Assembly (NCBI RefSeq): GCF_000192475.1
Contig: NZ_AEYW01000022.1
Coordinates: 186,001-250,000, forward strand
Origin: Ruegeria conchae
GTDB taxonomy: Bacteria; Pseudomonadota; Alphaproteobacteria; Rhodobacterales; Rhodobacteraceae
Length of the DNA: 64,000 bases
Direction: 5' to 3'
The translations under genes and the position numbers were made by a program. The first letter of the stretch is position 1, and every line of letters begins with the position of its first letter. The notes beneath the pieces were generated by a model. That model was not told the origin of the DNA. It did not search any database and saw only the letters and a program-made list of their open reading frames with translations. Below are positions 44,025-53,116 of the stretch, piece after piece.

Positions 44025-45815
44025 TTATTGTTTGACCACGTTGATGAAGGCGCTGTCGTCATCCAGTGCCAGGCTGGTATCCAGCGTTACGTGATGGAAC
44101 CGTGCGGCGGCAAAGTCATCGTGGATAGCAAAGCCGACTGTGTAGGTCTGACCGACCTCCAGCGGCACGTCACCAGGCGCGCCCGAGTTCAGTGGGCGGG
44201 TGAAGACCACGGTCCACATGCCCGCGTCGAGGCTGGCCGAGGCGGCGATTTCGCCGTCATTAACCACGCGCTGTTCCAGCAGATAACCGTTGGTGGCGCT
44301 GCCGTCTGCATAGACGCGCATCAGGTCCAGATAGGTTCCGTCGGCCAGATACTGCTCGATCTGCTCAGCGGCTTGCAGTTTGTCCCAGCCACCCAGCGCC
44401 TTGCCACGACGGCCCTTGATCTCGACCTCGGTCCGGCTTTCGCTGATGTACTTGGTCACCGTGTCCTGCGTGTTCAACCGACCCGAGACATCGCCATTTG
44501 CGGCAATCGCCTCGGCACCCGGATCAAAGGGCATATAGCTGTTATCGGCGTGACACGACGCCCAACACCCCACCTGTTCGCCCAGTTCGATCCCTGTGCC
44601 GGTGATCATCATGGCAACCTTGATCTGGTTGTCGGGGTCCATTTTGCCACCATCAACGAAAGGTGCGGGATTGTGCCCGGCATCCGGCCACTGCAGTCGG
44701 ACATAGAGGTTCTGATCATCATGCGCGGCCTGTACGGTCGCATTGATCACACCCCGTTTGCCGGGGATCGGCGTCGGCTCAAGCTCACCACCTGCGACGA
44801 TTTTGTTGCCGATGGTATCCAGCTCTTTGGCGTGACAGGTCGTGCACTGATCACCTCCTTTAGTCAGCGGCCGTGCGCCACCGTGGAATTTGCCATTCTG
44901 CACCCATTCAAACGAAGCTTGACCGGGGTAGAACAGCTTGAGATCTGCGGCGGCCACAGCGTTCCAATCGATATCCGACCCGACATCGCTGCCACCTCCA
45001 CCACCCGAAGGCGCTGCGGCCTCTTCGCCGCCGGCTTTGGCGCGCTCCTCGGCCACCGCCGCATCCACCGCCGCCGCAATCTGTGCCTGCACGGCCTCAT
45101 GCTGTGCCTGTTTGGCAGCTTTTTCGGCCTCAGCTTCGGCAGCTTCTTTGGCTTCGATCCGTTCCAGGCTGGCCAGGTATTCCGGCGGTATCTCGCGGAT
45201 AAAGGACGGGTTCGGGGCCTCAAGCTTTTCCAGATACTCCTCGTCAGCCCGATCCCGGGCGTCCGAGTGTGCAATCCCTTTGTGACAGTCGATACAGGTT
45301 TGCCCGACGGTCATCGCATTCAGGTGCTGCTGACGCGCACGGGGTTTTTGGAACTCGGGCATCATCGACTCGAAGTCATGGCAGTTGCGACACTCGCGCG
45401 AGTCGCTGGACTTCATCCGTTCCCACTCGTTCATTGCCAGATGTACACGCTTGGCTTCGAACTTTTCGCGTGTGTTGATGGTGCCGACCATCTTGCCGTA
45501 CAGCTCTTTCGACGCCTTGATTTTGCGGATGATCTTGTGGGTCCAGTCCTTGGGCACGTGGCAATCGGAACAGACAGCGCCTACGCCGGAACGGTTCACG
45601 TCATGGATCGTGCCCGTATATTCCTCATAGACGAAATCGCGCATCTCGTGGCACGAGATACAGAAATCTTTGGTGTTGGTGGCTTCCATGGCGGTGTTGA
45701 ACCCGCCCCAGAAGATGATGCCGCCGACAAAAGCTGCGGCAATACCGGCCACGGGCATTCCCCACAGGAAATACCGGCGCCAGATCGGTTTTTTCTTATC
45801 CGGTTCGGAGGTCAT
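44025..45815 (-). CDS. nirT: NirT/NapC-type multiheme cytochrome fused to an ethylbenzene-dehydrogenase-type heme domain
   Basis: The 596-residue protein begins like NapC/NirT: a membrane anchor at 16-37 and four heme c sites, CISCH (52-56), CSDCH (82-86), CRNCH (142-146) and CIDCH (174-178). Residues 215-270 are an Ala/Glu-rich, coiled-coil-like linker ending in a glycine run. Residues 285-596 resemble the heme-binding domain of ethylbenzene dehydrogenase gamma subunits, with a fifth site CTTCH (324-328) and CWASCH (417-422), a CX3CH that may be non-standard. It probably moves electrons from quinol to NirS. It follows nirS after 124 bases with a hairpin between. The symbol nirT applies only to the first half. 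Confidence 0.85.
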   Translation of the reverse strand: MTSEPDKKKPIWRRYFLWGMPVAGIAAAFVGGIIFWGGFNTAMEATNTKDFCISCHEMRDFVYEEYTGTIHDVNRSGVGAVCSDCHVPKDWTHKIIRKIKASKELYGKMVGTINTREKFEAKRVHLAMNEWERMKSSDSRECRNCHDFESMMPEFQKPRARQQHLNAMTVGQTCIDCHKGIAHSDARDRADEEYLEKLEAPNPSFIREIPPEYLASLERIEAKEAAEAEAEKAAKQAQHEAVQAQIAAAVDAAVAEERAKAGGEEAAAPSGGGGGSDVGSDIDWNAVAAADLKLFYPGQASFEWVQNGKFHGGARPLTKGGDQCTTCHAKELDTIGNKIVAGGELEPTPIPGKRGVINATVQAAHDDQNLYVRLQWPDAGHNPAPFVDGGKMDPDNQIKVAMMITGTGIELGEQVGCWASCHADNSYMPFDPGAEAIAANGDVSGRLNTQDTVTKYISESRTEVEIKGRRGKALGGWDKLQAAEQIEQYLADGTYLDLMRVYADGSATNGYLLEQRVVNDGEIAASASLDAGMWTVVFTRPLNSGAPGDVPLEVGQTYTVGFAIHDDFAAARFHHVTLDTSLALDDDSAFINVVKQ

Positions 45816-45889
45816 ATCCGTGCTCCGTTTTGGCTTTCTTATCTGGCCTTTGATGGCAGGCCGGTGAGTTTGGCTGATGGGTCAAACGA

Positions 45890-45920
45890 GGAAAGGGCGG
45901 GCGAGGGGCCCGCCCTTTCC
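45890..45920 (-). terminator. Strong hairpin between nirS and the NirT-like gene
   Basis: GGAAAGGGCGGGC pairs perfectly with GCCCGCCCTTTCC over 13 base pairs around a 5-base loop. It lies 20 bases after the nirS stop. Only CCTCGTTTG follows on the minus strand, so it may work as a partial terminator or as a 3' stabiliser that raises nirS message over that of the next gene. Confidence 0.65.
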
Positions 45921-45939
45921 GGTGTTGGTTCTCAAACCG

Positions 45940-47616
45940 TCAGGTGACGTGGTTCGAACGGTTGTAGACGTTGAACTTACCGGTCGGAGCATAAAGCCCT
46001 TCGATGCGGCCGATTTCTTCCAGTGTCTTGGCGTCGAAGATTACGATCTGACCATTGGGTTCTTTCGAATCCGACAGGTTCCATTTGGAGACCCAGACCT
46101 CGGTTCCATCCGCGTTGAATTCGAAGTGAACAGCAGCGCTGCCTTCGTCTTCGGTGATCTGGATGGTTTTCACGATCTCACCGGTCTCTTTCGAGATGAC
46201 CTGAACAGATTGCTGAATTTCCGGCTCGGGGTGTTTAGTCTGGTCAGCCCAGATGTAGTCCGAGTTCGGGTGGGTACGGACAAACAGGCCGGGGCCGTCT
46301 GTTTCCACTTCGTAGCAGGTTTTCCAGGCCTGATCCGGATGACCTTCGGGGTCGTTACCCCAGACCGTTACGGTACCAACACCAAGGTGGGTTGTACCAG
46401 CCACCGGACCACAGTTCGGGTCGACCCAGTTGGCGCCCGGTCCCGGGTGCGGCAGGGCTGCAGTGTCAATCATCGCTTCCAGCTTGTGGGTCTCGGTGTC
46501 GACGACGACCATCTTGTTCGACGCGTTCGCGGCGATCTGGAAGTACCGGCCTGTCGGGTCGAAGAACCCGTCGTGCAGGAACTTGGCCGAGTTGATCTTG
46601 TCGATCCGCAGGTTGTCCAGGTCGGTATAATCGACCTGCCACAGCTGGCCGAGCTCTTTCACGGCAACGATCCAGGTGGGTTCGTTCGGCGTGGTGTAGA
46701 TCGCGGCTACGCGGGCTTCTTCCACATACTCGCCGTCTACGTTGGTGCCGCGTGTCGAAACGACCTTTACCGGTTCCATGGTCTGCGCGTCGACGATCGC
46801 GAAATGCGGCGGCCAGTAGCCACCACCGATGACGTATTTGCCGTCGCCGGAAACGGCAACGTCGCGTGCGTCATAGGCGATTTTGACCTCGGAAACCAAC
46901 ATGTTCTCAGGCTTCTGCCAGAGGTCGATCTTGGTCATCTTGCCGTCGCGGCCCATCGTGTACCAGAAGCGGCCGGGATGCTCAGGCTCAGTGATCGAGT
47001 GGTGCTCAGACGCTTTCAGAACGTGTACGGCATAACCGGTCGGGATGTGGGTTAGCACTTCTTTGGTGTCGCCGTCGATAACAGCCACTTTGCCCACGTC
47101 ACGTTCGATGACGACGAAGAAGTTTTCCCAGTTGCGGCCATGCAGCGGCTCGGTCGGATAGTCGGCCTCTTCCACATAGACCTTGCGGGTCTCTTTCATC
47201 TGCTCCAGCGACATTTCCGGCGGCTTGGGGGCCTCCATCATAATATATGTCGCCATATCCTTGATTTCCTGCTCGGTCATAATGTCCGAGAAGTTGTTCA
47301 TCCCGCCTTCGGTTCCCCAGGCGATGATCTTTTCAAGACGCTCCTGACCCAGCTGAAGCGTACCGCCTTCTGTGACGGTGCCGTCTGCTGCAGTTTTTTT
47401 CCAGTGTGGTTCCAGGTTCTTACCGGTCGCACCTTTGCGCAGAACGCCGTGACAACCTGCGCATTGTTCAAAATAGAGCTGCTTGGACGACTCAAATGCT
47501 TCGTCGCTCAACGTTGGCTCTTCGGCAAATGCTGGCGCGGCGACAGAGCCCAGCAGCATTGCCAAACCGACCCCAAAGGCGCGGCCGGTCTTATCGTAGC
47601 TGATTCCAAGTGACAT
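45940..47616 (-). CDS. nirS: NirS, cytochrome cd1 nitrite reductase
   Basis: Starting at the ATG at 47616 (GGAGA 7 bases upstream) the 558-residue enzyme has a signal peptide, a heme c domain with CAGCHGVLRKGATG near residue 50, and the eight-bladed d1 propeller. In the propeller HVLKASEHHSITEPEHPGRF and the later HPGPGANWVDP region hold the active-site histidines, and GYWPPHFAIVD is conserved. It reduces nitrite to NO in the periplasm. A perfect TTGAC-N4-GTCAA operator is 63 bases upstream. An in-frame start two codons earlier is possible but has worse spacing. Confidence 0.97.
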   Translation of the reverse strand: MSLGISYDKTGRAFGVGLAMLLGSVAAPAFAEEPTLSDEAFESSKQLYFEQCAGCHGVLRKGATGKNLEPHWKKTAADGTVTEGGTLQLGQERLEKIIAWGTEGGMNNFSDIMTEQEIKDMATYIMMEAPKPPEMSLEQMKETRKVYVEEADYPTEPLHGRNWENFFVVIERDVGKVAVIDGDTKEVLTHIPTGYAVHVLKASEHHSITEPEHPGRFWYTMGRDGKMTKIDLWQKPENMLVSEVKIAYDARDVAVSGDGKYVIGGGYWPPHFAIVDAQTMEPVKVVSTRGTNVDGEYVEEARVAAIYTTPNEPTWIVAVKELGQLWQVDYTDLDNLRIDKINSAKFLHDGFFDPTGRYFQIAANASNKMVVVDTETHKLEAMIDTAALPHPGPGANWVDPNCGPVAGTTHLGVGTVTVWGNDPEGHPDQAWKTCYEVETDGPGLFVRTHPNSDYIWADQTKHPEPEIQQSVQVISKETGEIVKTIQITEDEGSAAVHFEFNADGTEVWVSKWNLSDSKEPNGQIVIFDAKTLEEIGRIEGLYAPTGKFNVYNRSNHVT

Positions 47617-47678
47617 GATCACTCTCCATTTGCGTGGTGAGGCAGGTTGCAGCCTGAAACATTGGCGCCGATCACTCC

Positions 47679-47692
47679 TTGACGAAAGTCAA
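47679..47692 (-). promoter_or_regulatory. Perfect Dnr/NnrR-type operator before nirS
   Basis: TTGAC-GAAA-GTCAA is a perfect inverted repeat 62 bases upstream of the nirS ATG and is the best operator in the window. It would let an NO-responsive Crp/Fnr regulator activate nirS. Confidence 0.85.
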
Positions 47693-47783
47693 CGGAAGGG
47701 TCGCAAACTGGAAAATGAAGGTCCTGATTAGCCTTCAAATTATGAGAAAAACCTATGTTTTAGGGTCATGTTTCTCCGGGTGC

Positions 47784-47797
47784 TTGATTTCGGTTAA
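47784..47797 (+). promoter_or_regulatory. Dnr/FNR-type operator before nnrS
   Basis: TTGAT-TTCG-GTTAA lies 63 bases upstream of the nnrS ATG at 47861. The left half-site is the FNR form (TTGAT), the right one the weaker GTTAA. With the nirS box 91 bases away it makes a divergent control region for nirS and nnrS. Confidence 0.7.
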
Positions 47798-47860
47798 GTC
47801 CGGCGCGGGTCGGTTTTGCTAGACCGAATCCAACAGCCACTAAGGCCGAGGAGAGCAGGC

Positions 47861-49051
47861 ATGCCGGCAATGATCGCGCGGGTACTGGGTGATGGATTTC
47901 GCGTCTTTTTTCTGTCAGCGGGGCTATTCGGTCTATTCGCGGGTGGTGCTTGGGGTGTGTGGCTCACGACTCAGACCGGGTTGGTCGATTACGAATATCC
48001 GACCTACGCCATGAGCCCACCAATGTGGCATGCGCATGAGATGATATTTGGATATGCCACGGCTGCCCTTGGAGGATTTTTACTGACAGCGGTGCCAAAC
48101 TGGACGGGTACGCCGGAAGCAAGGGCACAGTTTATTGTTATCGCCGCGGGTATCTGGTTGGCCGGACGGATCGCGATGTGGTTCTCCGGGGCTTTGCCGC
48201 CGGGTCTGGTCGCTGTCTTCGATCTGGCCTTTGTACCGATTCTGGCGGCAAAGATCGCAAGCCAACTGATCCGACGCCCCAAGCCGCAGAACATGATCTT
48301 TCTGTTGTTGCTCAGCTATTTCTGGATTGCCAATCTGCTAACCCATCTGGATTGGATGGGCATGACTGGCGGTTCGCTGGACATAGGATTGCGTGTAGGA
48401 TTGCTGACGCTGTGCAGCATGATCGCGATACTTGGTGGACGTATAACGCCAGCTTTCACCCGGAATGCGATGAAGCGCGCTGGCGAGCCGGAAGCCGCGT
48501 GGCCGGTGTCGGTAGCTGCATTAGACAAAGCCAGCATGGGATTGGCGCTGCTACTACCGCTCAGCGTTTTTCTCTTCGGATTGGGTAAGATAGCGGGTGG
48601 CATGGCCGTAGCGCTTGGCATAACCCAAATCCTGCGCATGTCACGATGGCGCGCGCGCTGGGCCATACGTCAACCGATCTTGGTTGCCCTGCATCTGGGT
48701 CTGGGAATGCTGGCACTGGGGTTGGTTTTGTGGGGGGTGGCGGTTCTGGGTATCGGCAGCGAAATCGGCGCGTTGCACGTTCTGGGGATCGGTTGTGTCG
48801 GAGGCATGACCCTAGCTGTGATGAGTCGGGCTGCTTTGGGCCATAGCGGCCGCGCACTTGTTGCCCCACCACCTATGGCGGTCGCCTACGGTCTTATGGC
48901 TTCGGCTGCTATTTTGCGCTGGGTTGGTTCAGTGACCGACCAGGGGTATCTGGTCATGATGTTGGTATCTGACGGTCTGTGGATCAGCGCTATCGTTCTT
49001 TACCTGATCACGATGTGGCCTGCTTTGACAGGGCCACGTATTGCTTCCTGA
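47861..49051 (+). CDS. nnrS: NnrS family heme-copper membrane protein
   Basis: The start at 47861 follows GAGGAGA; the open frame begins 15 codons earlier without a ribosome site. The 396-residue protein has about twelve membrane helices and typical NnrS segments: PPMWHAHEMIFGYATAALGG near 55-74, TAVPNWTG, LGGRITPAFTRNAM and an ALHVLGIGCVGGMTLAVMSR region with conserved histidines and arginines. NnrS is an NO-responsive membrane protein that relieves nitrosative stress. It diverges from nirS, with an operator of its own. Confidence 0.92.
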   Translation: MPAMIARVLGDGFRVFFLSAGLFGLFAGGAWGVWLTTQTGLVDYEYPTYAMSPPMWHAHEMIFGYATAALGGFLLTAVPNWTGTPEARAQFIVIAAGIWLAGRIAMWFSGALPPGLVAVFDLAFVPILAAKIASQLIRRPKPQNMIFLLLLSYFWIANLLTHLDWMGMTGGSLDIGLRVGLLTLCSMIAILGGRITPAFTRNAMKRAGEPEAAWPVSVAALDKASMGLALLLPLSVFLFGLGKIAGGMAVALGITQILRMSRWRARWAIRQPILVALHLGLGMLALGLVLWGVAVLGIGSEIGALHVLGIGCVGGMTLAVMSRAALGHSGRALVAPPPMAVAYGLMASAAILRWVGSVTDQGYLVMMLVSDGLWISAIVLYLITMWPALTGPRIAS

Positions 49052-49076
49052 CTGTAGGCGCGCCGATGAATCCGTA

Positions 49077-50126
49077 TCAAGACGGTCGGATCAAGGCTAT
49101 GTCGTTTTTTTTGTGCCGTCGCAGCAATGAGTGGATTTTTCTTCCCTGCCTGGGAATCTGGCGCGCAGCCACAGGTTGATGATCCTGCGAGGCCAGTTCA
49201 GGGAAAAGCGCAACAATTTCAACCAGTGCTTCCGGGTGTATAGCCTTTAGCGCCTGTTGCCCGGTGAATAGGCTTTCGGATGGCGCACCTTCGGCCAACA
49301 CGATCTCATGCCGGTCGAAGAGCATGTGATGGTAGACGACATTCTGAGCGTCCTCTTCGACAGTAATTCCCGAGATGCCAACAAGCTTGTGGGCTGGGAC
49401 CAGGACTTCCTCGCTGTCGAACATGCGAATCGCGATGTTCGAACGGATCAGCATGCGGTGCTGGGGTGAGACCAAAAGATCACGACGTGGCAGGCCGCTG
49501 CCCAGACTACCGGCAGCGATCCGGATAGGGCGTAATCTGGGTTTGCGAGCCAGTTCAGACGCATCAAGCGTTCGCGATCCAATCCAACGAATAACTTGGG
49601 GACCGTGATCCAAGGTGACGACTTTGTCACCAGTGGATAGTGTTTCGATCGCGCGAGGTCCGGTTGGAGTATCTATCAGCGTGCCAGCGCAGAAGCAGGG
49701 AACAACGGTATCTACGTCAATATTCGCGCCGTTGTCGACAACCGAGCCAACAGTCAGCGTTGTATTAAGTGGGGGTACATCACCGATAAAGCCGAGAAAA
49801 TAGCCTTGTTCCGCCGTTGGGAAATCGAAATCGCCATCGCCGTTTTCATCCCAGTCCATAACACCGATCTGATAGGTGTTGACGCCATCATTTACTTCGA
49901 TCGTGTAGTCCCAGATAAACACCTCTCCCAAATAGGTCTGGGTCGGGTCGTTCGGGGATTCATTGACGATATTGTCGCCTTCAATAGCCGACCCATCCGC
50001 ACCATCGTCAATCGTGATCTGGTTATATTGGGATATCTGAAACGTGGCCCCAAGCGTCGCAAAGGTCGCTGTGTTGTCTGTCATCGTCGTGTCAGTACGA
50101 AAGGCACCGTAGATATTAATTGGCAT
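49077..50126 (-). CDS. Hint-domain protein, probably secreted
   Basis: The 349-residue protein has an N-terminal half of acidic, beta-rich sequence with Asp/Gly clusters (DWDENGDGDFDFPTA) like Ca-binding secreted proteins. From about 143 a Hint domain follows, starting CFCAGTLIDTPTGPRAIETL with its nucleophilic cysteine, then HRMLIRSN and a C-terminal HHMLFDRHEIVLAEGAPSES. Hint domains perform self-processing, but roseobacter proteins of this type are mostly uncharacterised. No cleavable signal peptide is seen, so export would be type I. It lies between nnrS and norC and converges with nnrS; a link to denitrification is not obvious. Confidence 0.83.
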   Translation of the reverse strand: MPINIYGAFRTDTTMTDNTATFATLGATFQISQYNQITIDDGADGSAIEGDNIVNESPNDPTQTYLGEVFIWDYTIEVNDGVNTYQIGVMDWDENGDGDFDFPTAEQGYFLGFIGDVPPLNTTLTVGSVVDNGANIDVDTVVPCFCAGTLIDTPTGPRAIETLSTGDKVVTLDHGPQVIRWIGSRTLDASELARKPRLRPIRIAAGSLGSGLPRRDLLVSPQHRMLIRSNIAIRMFDSEEVLVPAHKLVGISGITVEEDAQNVVYHHMLFDRHEIVLAEGAPSESLFTGQQALKAIHPEALVEIVALFPELASQDHQPVAARQIPRQGRKIHSLLRRHKKNDIALIRPS

Positions 50127-50351
50127 TGATATTTTCCGCCTGGCTTGAGTGGGCCACAGGCCGAAGGGAAAACTCCGACCGACAAAGAATTCTGCAAGAG
50201 ACTGACCACCCTAATTGCAGTTTTCAAGGTTATTATTCGATTAAAAATATCGGTTTAATGAGGGAAAACTGCTGTTGTTTGATCAAAATAGATCGTTGTT
50301 GGCCTCTGATGACCAAAGATTTGGAATGGGGAACGCTCATCCTCTGCAGTC

Positions 50352-50365
50352 TTGACTTTCGTTAA
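50352..50365 (+). promoter_or_regulatory. Dnr/NnrR-type operator before norC
   Basis: TTGAC-TTTC-GTTAA lies 63 bases upstream of the norC ATG, the same spacing as at nirS and nnrS. It fits activation of norCBQDEF together with nirS to keep NO low. Confidence 0.78.
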
Positions 50366-50428
50366 GGCAGTTCCACTACCCACGCGGCATTGTCTCCATA
50401 CTAGCTAATCTGCGCAAAGGAGAGCGCA

Positions 50429-50878
50429 ATGCGAGAAGTCATGACAAAGAGCATGGCTCGCAACATATTCTATGGCGGGTCACTGTTCTTCATCCTCATC
50501 TTTCTGGCCCTGTCGGCCCATTCGCACTTGTATATCGTCAACTCCGAGAATTCGGCAAAGCTTGATGAAAGTGTGGTCCGGGGCAAGCATGTCTGGGAAA
50601 AACACGCCTGCATCAACTGTCACACCATCATGGGTGAAGGCGCCTACTATGCGCCGGAAGTCGCGAATGTGATGACCCGTTGGGGTGTGCTGGACGACCC
50701 GGAATCAGCCTTTGAAGCACTTAAGGGCTGGATGGAAGCACAACCGACCGGCATTCCCGGTCGTCGACAGATGCCCAATTTCAACCTCAGCGACGAAGAG
50801 ATCCGTGATCTGGCGAACTTCCTGATCTGGACCGACAATATCGACGCTCAGGGCTGGCCGCCCAACGAGGCAGGCTGA
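50429..50878 (+). CDS. norC: NorC, cytochrome c subunit of NO reductase
   Basis: The 149-residue protein has an uncleaved N-terminal anchor (FYGGSLFFILIFLALSAH near 14-31) and one heme c site CINCHTIMGEGAYYAPEV near 61-78. A distal Met lies in GRRQMPNF near 114. It transfers electrons from periplasmic carriers to NorB. GGAG stands 6-7 bases before the ATG. It is first in the nor operon, and norB follows after 16 bases. Confidence 0.96.
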   Translation: MREVMTKSMARNIFYGGSLFFILIFLALSAHSHLYIVNSENSAKLDESVVRGKHVWEKHACINCHTIMGEGAYYAPEVANVMTRWGVLDDPESAFEALKGWMEAQPTGIPGRRQMPNFNLSDEEIRDLANFLIWTDNIDAQGWPPNEAG

Positions 50879-50894
50879 GAAAGGGAACGGAGCA

Positions 50895-52295
50895 ATGAAA
50901 TACGAATCCCAAAAAATCGCCTATGCCTACTTTGCGGTAGCTATGGCCCTGTTCGCGATACAGGTGATCGGCGGCCTTCTGGCCGGTTTCATCTATGTAT
51001 TCCCGAACTTCCTGAGTGAGCTTCTGCCGTTCAATATCGTGCGGATGCTTCACACCAACTCTTTGATCGTCTGGCTGATCCTTGGCTTCTTTGGAGCGGC
51101 CTACTTCCTGATCCCGGAAGAGGCGGAACGTGAAATCCATTCACCCAAGCTGGCTTATCTGCAGCTGATCATTCTTGTGGTCGGCACGCTGGGCGTGGTC
51201 GTGACCTATGTCTTCAACCTGTTCGAAGGCAATTGGCTGCTGGGCAAAGAGGGGCGCGAGTTCCTTGAGCAACCCAAATGGGTCAAGATGGGTATTGTCG
51301 TTGCCGCGCTGATCTTCCTGTACAACGTGTCGATGACAGTTCTGAAGGGCAAGAAGACTGCCATCACCAACATCCTGTTGTTGGGTCTGTGGGGTCTGGC
51401 GCTTCTGTTCCTGTTTGCCTTCTACAACCCGGGCAACCTGAGCCTCGATAAGCAATACTGGTGGTATGTCGTTCACCTGTGGGTTGAAGGTGTGTGGGAA
51501 CTGATCATGGCCTCAATCCTCGCCTACCTGATGCTAAAGCTGACCGGTGTAGACCGTGAGGTGGTCGAGAAATGGCTTTATGTCATCGTCGCCGCCGCTT
51601 TGTTCTCGGGCATCCTTGGGACAGGTCACCACTACTATTGGATCGGTACCCCTGCGTACTGGCAATGGATCGGTTCGATCTTCTCAAGCCTTGAGGTGAT
51701 CCCGTTCTTCGCAATGATGGCATTTGCCTTCGTCATGGTCTGGAAGGGCCGTCGTGACCACCCCAACAAGGCCGCTCTGCTATGGTCGCTGGGCTGTGCC
51801 ACGCTTGCCTTCTTCGGTGCTGGTGTCTGGGGCTTCCTGCACACACTGCATGGGGTGAACTACTATACCCACGGTACACAGATCACCGCCGCGCACGGTC
51901 ACCTGGCCTTCTACGGTGCCTATGTCTGCCTCAACCTGGCGATCTTCAGCTACGCGATGCCGATCCTGAAGAACCGTGATCCCTATAATCAGGTTCTAAA
52001 CATGGGTTCGTTCTGGCTGATGACCAGCGGCATGGTGTTCATGACCTTCGTCCTGACCTTCGGCGGAACCGTACAGACGCACATGCAACGTGTGGTCGGT
52101 GACTACTTCATGGACGTACAGGACCAGATTGCGATCTTCTACTGGATGCGTCTTGGCTCTGGTGTGGTTGTAGTGCTTGGTGCGCTGCTGTTCATCTACT
52201 CGATCTGGGTTCCCCGGAAAGAGGTGGTCGAACCCGGCCCAATCGAACGCGACCGGCTGGAAAGCGATCCTGACCACGTCGCAGCGGAGTCATGA
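50895..52295 (+). CDS. norB: NorB, catalytic subunit of cytochrome c NO reductase
   Basis: The 466-residue protein has twelve membrane helices and the heme-copper oxidase fold with non-heme iron. His ligands are seen in LHTNSLIVWLILGFFGAAYF near residue 55, HLWVEGVWELI near 194 (FeB His and Glu), GTGHHYYWIGTP near 243 and THGTQITAAHGHLAFYGAY near 327. It reduces two NO to N2O. It overlaps norQ by 4 bases. The length is typical of cNor rather than the longer quinol-dependent qNor. Confidence 0.97.
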   Translation: MKYESQKIAYAYFAVAMALFAIQVIGGLLAGFIYVFPNFLSELLPFNIVRMLHTNSLIVWLILGFFGAAYFLIPEEAEREIHSPKLAYLQLIILVVGTLGVVVTYVFNLFEGNWLLGKEGREFLEQPKWVKMGIVVAALIFLYNVSMTVLKGKKTAITNILLLGLWGLALLFLFAFYNPGNLSLDKQYWWYVVHLWVEGVWELIMASILAYLMLKLTGVDREVVEKWLYVIVAAALFSGILGTGHHYYWIGTPAYWQWIGSIFSSLEVIPFFAMMAFAFVMVWKGRRDHPNKAALLWSLGCATLAFFGAGVWGFLHTLHGVNYYTHGTQITAAHGHLAFYGAYVCLNLAIFSYAMPILKNRDPYNQVLNMGSFWLMTSGMVFMTFVLTFGGTVQTHMQRVVGDYFMDVQDQIAIFYWMRLGSGVVVVLGALLFIYSIWVPRKEVVEPGPIERDRLESDPDHVAAES

Positions 52296-53107
52296 AGATG
52301 GACGGCTCCATGAAACTGAACGAGGGGGTGGCAAACGCCCCCTTCTACCTCGCCCAAGGTGATGAGTGCGATGTGTTCACCGCCGCTTACAACAACGACC
52401 TGCCGGTTCTGCTGAAAGGCCCGACAGGCTGCGGCAAGACCCGTTTCGTGGCCCACATGGCCGCAAAACTTGGCCGCCCGCTGTACACCGTGGCCTGCCA
52501 CGATGACCTTGCCGCTGCCGACCTGATTGGCCGCTACCTGTTGAAAGGTGGAGAAACCGTCTGGGTCGATGGCCCCCTGACCCGTGCGGTGCGCGAAGGT
52601 GCGATCTGCTATCTCGATGAGGTGGTTGAGGCCCGCAAAGACGTGACCGTCGTGCTGCACCCGCTGACCGACGACCGGCGCATTCTGCCGATCGACCGCA
52701 CCGGCGAAGAACTTGAGGCCGCCCCCGGATTCATGCTGGTGGCCTCATATAACCCCGGATACCAGAATATCCTGAAAACCCTGAAACCCTCGACCCGGCA
52801 GCGGTTTATTTCGCTGGAATTCGACTTCCCATCGCCTGAGATGGAAGCCGAAGTCGTCGCGCAGGAAAGCGGGCTGGCGCTGGAGCGCTGCAAGCCCCTG
52901 ATCCGGTTGGCGAACAAGCTGCGTGGGCTCAAGGGTCGGGACCTTGAGGAAGGCGTTTCCACCCGTCTGGTTGTCTATGCCGCGACGTTGATCGCACAGG
53001 GCATGTCAACCGACCGCGCCATCCTTGCCGCTATGATTGAACCTCTGACTGATGACGAGGACATCAAACGCGGGCTCCTCGATCTTGTCACGGCTGTCTT
53101 TGGGTGA
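52292..53107 (+). CDS. norQ: NorQ, MoxR-type AAA+ ATPase
   Basis: The 271-residue ATPase has Walker A KGPTGCGKTRFV near 47-58 and Walker B ICYLDEVVEARKD near 108. It is required, with NorD, for insertion of the FeB iron into NorB. It overlaps norB at its start; an alternative ATG two codons later exists. The length and position match norQ in Paracoccus-type operons. Confidence 0.95.
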   Translation: MKMDGSMKLNEGVANAPFYLAQGDECDVFTAAYNNDLPVLLKGPTGCGKTRFVAHMAAKLGRPLYTVACHDDLAAADLIGRYLLKGGETVWVDGPLTRAVREGAICYLDEVVEARKDVTVVLHPLTDDRRILPIDRTGEELEAAPGFMLVASYNPGYQNILKTLKPSTRQRFISLEFDFPSPEMEAEVVAQESGLALERCKPLIRLANKLRGLKGRDLEEGVSTRLVVYAATLIAQGMSTDRAILAAMIEPLTDDEDIKRGLLDLVTAVFG

Positions 53108-53116
53108 GGCCGGCCG

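Noticed and set aside
44007..45947. Plus-strand 646-codon ORF opposite the NirT-like gene
   Set aside because: It is antisense to a gene with clear heme motifs and a signal anchor; no family features of its own.
50231..50290. TTTGATCAAA-like palindrome upstream of norC as a further FNR box
   Set aside because: The half-sites are not separated by four bases, so it does not fit the operator; the box at 50352 does.
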